Below, in pieces: positions 44,789 to 46,111 of a DNA stretch of 46,111 nucleotides (its first letter is position 1; the number at the start of each line of letters is the position of its first letter). Under the pieces are notes generated by a model that was not told the origin of the DNA, made no database searches, and worked only from the letters and a program-made list of their open reading frames with translations. Position numbers and translations under genes: made by a program. This DNA is from Lyngbya aestuarii BL J (GTDB taxonomy: Bacteria > Cyanobacteriota > Cyanobacteriia > Cyanobacteriales > Microcoleaceae): assembly GCF_000478195.2 (NCBI RefSeq), contig NZ_AUZM01000052.1, positions 1 to 46,111 of the forward strand. The letters run 5' to 3'.

Positions 44789-45732
44789 TGGTTGCTAGTA
44801 TTTCATTATAGCACACCTGAGTGCAGAAGCTGCAATAAATTTGGGGGAAGATAGAAAGGGCTGAAGCCACAAGGTTTCAGGCGGAGAAATGGGATCACTT
44901 CTTATTCCGAACAAATAGATTAATGGACAATCTACTGATGAGAGGATTAAGTTGAGTTTTTGATCCGAATTGAAAACCTAGAGTTCATCTCTAAAATCTA
45001 GGGATTCAGATTTCCGCCAAACCCAGCTTATTTAGCTATCGACACAATATCTTAGTCTATAGATTAAAGCATCCAGATTCAGGGGTAAGCTTAACGGATT
45101 TTCGCTGCTATAGCGCTACGCTCCGGCAATCTTACAAAAGGCAAAAGCGCAAAGTGCGGTGAGTGCAGCGCGGTCTTGGGGTCACGCCTGCGTGGAGCGC
45201 GAAGTCCGTTGCGGGGGTTCCCCCCGTTGTAGGAACTTCGTAAGAGAGTGACTGCCGAACCCGGAGGGTCTTGGGGTCACGCCTGCGTGGAGCAACTTTG
45301 CAATCTTAGGCAAAAGTTCGATTATCAAAGGTTTTCAGCCTTTACAAATGTCCTAACCTTAGTGAGTAGCACTATATCTCTCTCAGAAAACTTAACCAAA
45401 CATAAATCTCAAATCCCGGTGTCTCCGTCAATTGTTGCCAATGCGATGTATTTATACCAATCTGAGCTAGATTCCCAAAGCAATCAAGATAGATTTTACA
45501 AAAGTTTTACATAAATCTCTGGATAACTTTACATAAACACCTGTTATTAACTCCTGTCAACAATATAAATTAAATTGTATTGTTTCATCCGGTTAATTCA
45601 AGTTTTAAAATCAATCTCTGAAAAAAACTCAGATCAGTTATCATTGTCGCTTGGATAGCGTCCATCTCGCTAATTCTTCATAACTTTTTTCCCGGTTATG
45701 ACCCGTATCCTCTCCTCATAGGAAACATATAT
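44789..45732. other. 944-bp gene-free, repeat-rich gap
   Basis: Contains a dispersed palindromic element (45100-45310) with direct repeats and strong hairpins, flanked by AT-rich unique DNA. The plus-strand frame 45248-45514 begins inside the repeat with a GTG and is not convincing. The promoter of the downstream oxidoreductase should be in the last 150 bp. Confidence 0.55.
45172..45293 (+). repeat. 27-bp direct repeats flanking a G/C hairpin
   Basis: The same 27 bases (beginning GGTCTTGGGGTCACGCCTGC) occur at 45172-45198 and 45267-45293. Between them CGAAGTCC ... GGAACTTCG enclose CGGGGG-TT-CCCCCCG, a strong stem-loop (about 45189-45240). The look is that of a palindromic dispersed repeat; similar strings (GGCAAGCGCTTTTGCC) occur near 14.1 kb. 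Confidence 0.75.
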
Positions 45733-46111
45733 ATGCTGCAAGTTGTCAAATCTGGGTACAGAACTTCAAGCCGAATTTGTATTCTCGGTGGTGGCTTTGC
45801 TGGATTATATACAGCTTTGTACTTAGATCGTCTATCTTGGTCTAAAGGGAAAAAGCCGGAAATTGTTCTAATTGATCAAAAAGATCGCTTTCTATTTACT
45901 CCATTTCTCTATGAATTAATCACCGGAGAACTCCAAACCTGGGAAGTAGCTCCCTCCTTTCAAAAGTTATTGATGGATACAGATATTCAATTTCATCAAG
46001 GAACTGTAAAAGGGATTGATTTACAAGAACATCAAATTCTATTGCAAGATGGCGATCCTTTATTGTACGATTATTTAGTTCTAGCAGTTGGCAGACGAAG
46101 CTATTCTGATA
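45733..46111 (+). CDS. type II NADH dehydrogenase-like FAD oxidoreductase (partial, 5' end)
   Basis: The frame starts at the ATG at 45733 and runs off the window, 126 residues visible. The N-terminus has the dinucleotide-binding Rossmann motif CILGGGFAGLYTALYL, then KKPEIVLIDQKDRFLFTPFLYELITGEL, which matches cyanobacterial NDH-2/Ndb-type enzymes (transfer of electrons from NAD(P)H to quinone without proton pumping). The later DYLVLAVGRRSYSD is the usual second FAD block. A weak AGGAA lies 11 bp upstream. A related FAD oxidoreductase cannot be excluded without the C-terminus. Confidence 0.85.
   Translation, partial: MLQVVKSGYRTSSRICILGGGFAGLYTALYLDRLSWSKGKKPEIVLIDQKDRFLFTPFLYELITGELQTWEVAPSFQKLLMDTDIQFHQGTVKGIDLQEHQILLQDGDPLLYDYLVLAVGRRSYSD

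Noticed and set aside
45248-45514. 88-codon plus-strand frame
   Set aside because: It starts with a GTG inside the dispersed repeat and has no recognisable motif or ribosome binding site.

Overview
The window looks like a chromosomal segment of a filamentous, non-heterocystous (Oscillatoriales-type) cyanobacterium. The evidence is the many HIP1 octamers (GCGATCGC) and a set of typically cyanobacterial genes: a Gap2-type photosynthetic GAPDH, a MenA-type phytyltransferase, a CYP110-like P450, a DUF928 protein, a CHAT-CHASE2 protein and an EF-hand-tagged transaldolase. Short tandem repeats and G/C-rich palindromes between genes fit the same group. I cannot name the genus from sequence alone.

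Region 1 (1-7.3 kb) starts with the 3' end of a protein made of near-identical 61-residue repeats. It is followed by a minus-strand carbon block: a cyclic-nucleotide-binding protein, glycogen phosphorylase, transaldolase with two EF-hands, the relic of a sugar:H+ symporter gene, and glucokinase. The transporter relic directly downstream of glk suggests an ancestor that imported glucose and a lineage that lost the ability.

Region 2 (7.3-12.4 kb) is the accessory island. It holds a large NACHT NTPase with an N-terminal helix-turn-helix-like region, eight 34-residue HEAT-like repeats that are nearly identical in DNA, and a Cys/His C-terminal domain. A palindromic repeat is inserted in frame inside it. 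Downstream are a two-gene unit whose second gene (retropepsin-like) is broken by a frameshift and deletion, and a roughly 50-bp relic of another NACHT C-terminus. A third, 5'-truncated copy of that C-terminal domain lies at 44.1-44.6 kb beside a tRNA-Leu gene.

Region 3 (12.4-19.3 kb) carries enolase, three abutting tandem-repeat arrays, phosphoketolase, a histidine phosphatase, and a small conserved gene overlapping acetate kinase. Phosphoketolase and acetate kinase together turn sugar phosphates into acetate and ATP through acetyl-phosphate.

Region 4 (19.6-25.3 kb) is a candidate envelope signalling/secretion locus: a CHAT caspase-like protease fused to a CHASE2 sensor, a tiny MshEN-like protein, a DUF928 exported protein and a TpsB outer-membrane transporter with no TpsA partner in view. 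A right-end (omega-RNA-like) relic of an IS200/IS605 element follows.

Region 5 (25.8-46.1 kb) is mostly ordinary: DedA, a stress protein, a DJ-1/PfpI-ferritin-like fusion, CobW, DUF3352, CorA, low-molecular-weight phosphatase, YbaB, murB-murC, gap2, thiL, a divergent phytochelatin-synthase-like peptidase, a P450, menA, a lipoprotein, tRNA-Leu(UAG), a repeat-rich gap and the start of a type II NADH dehydrogenase-like gene.
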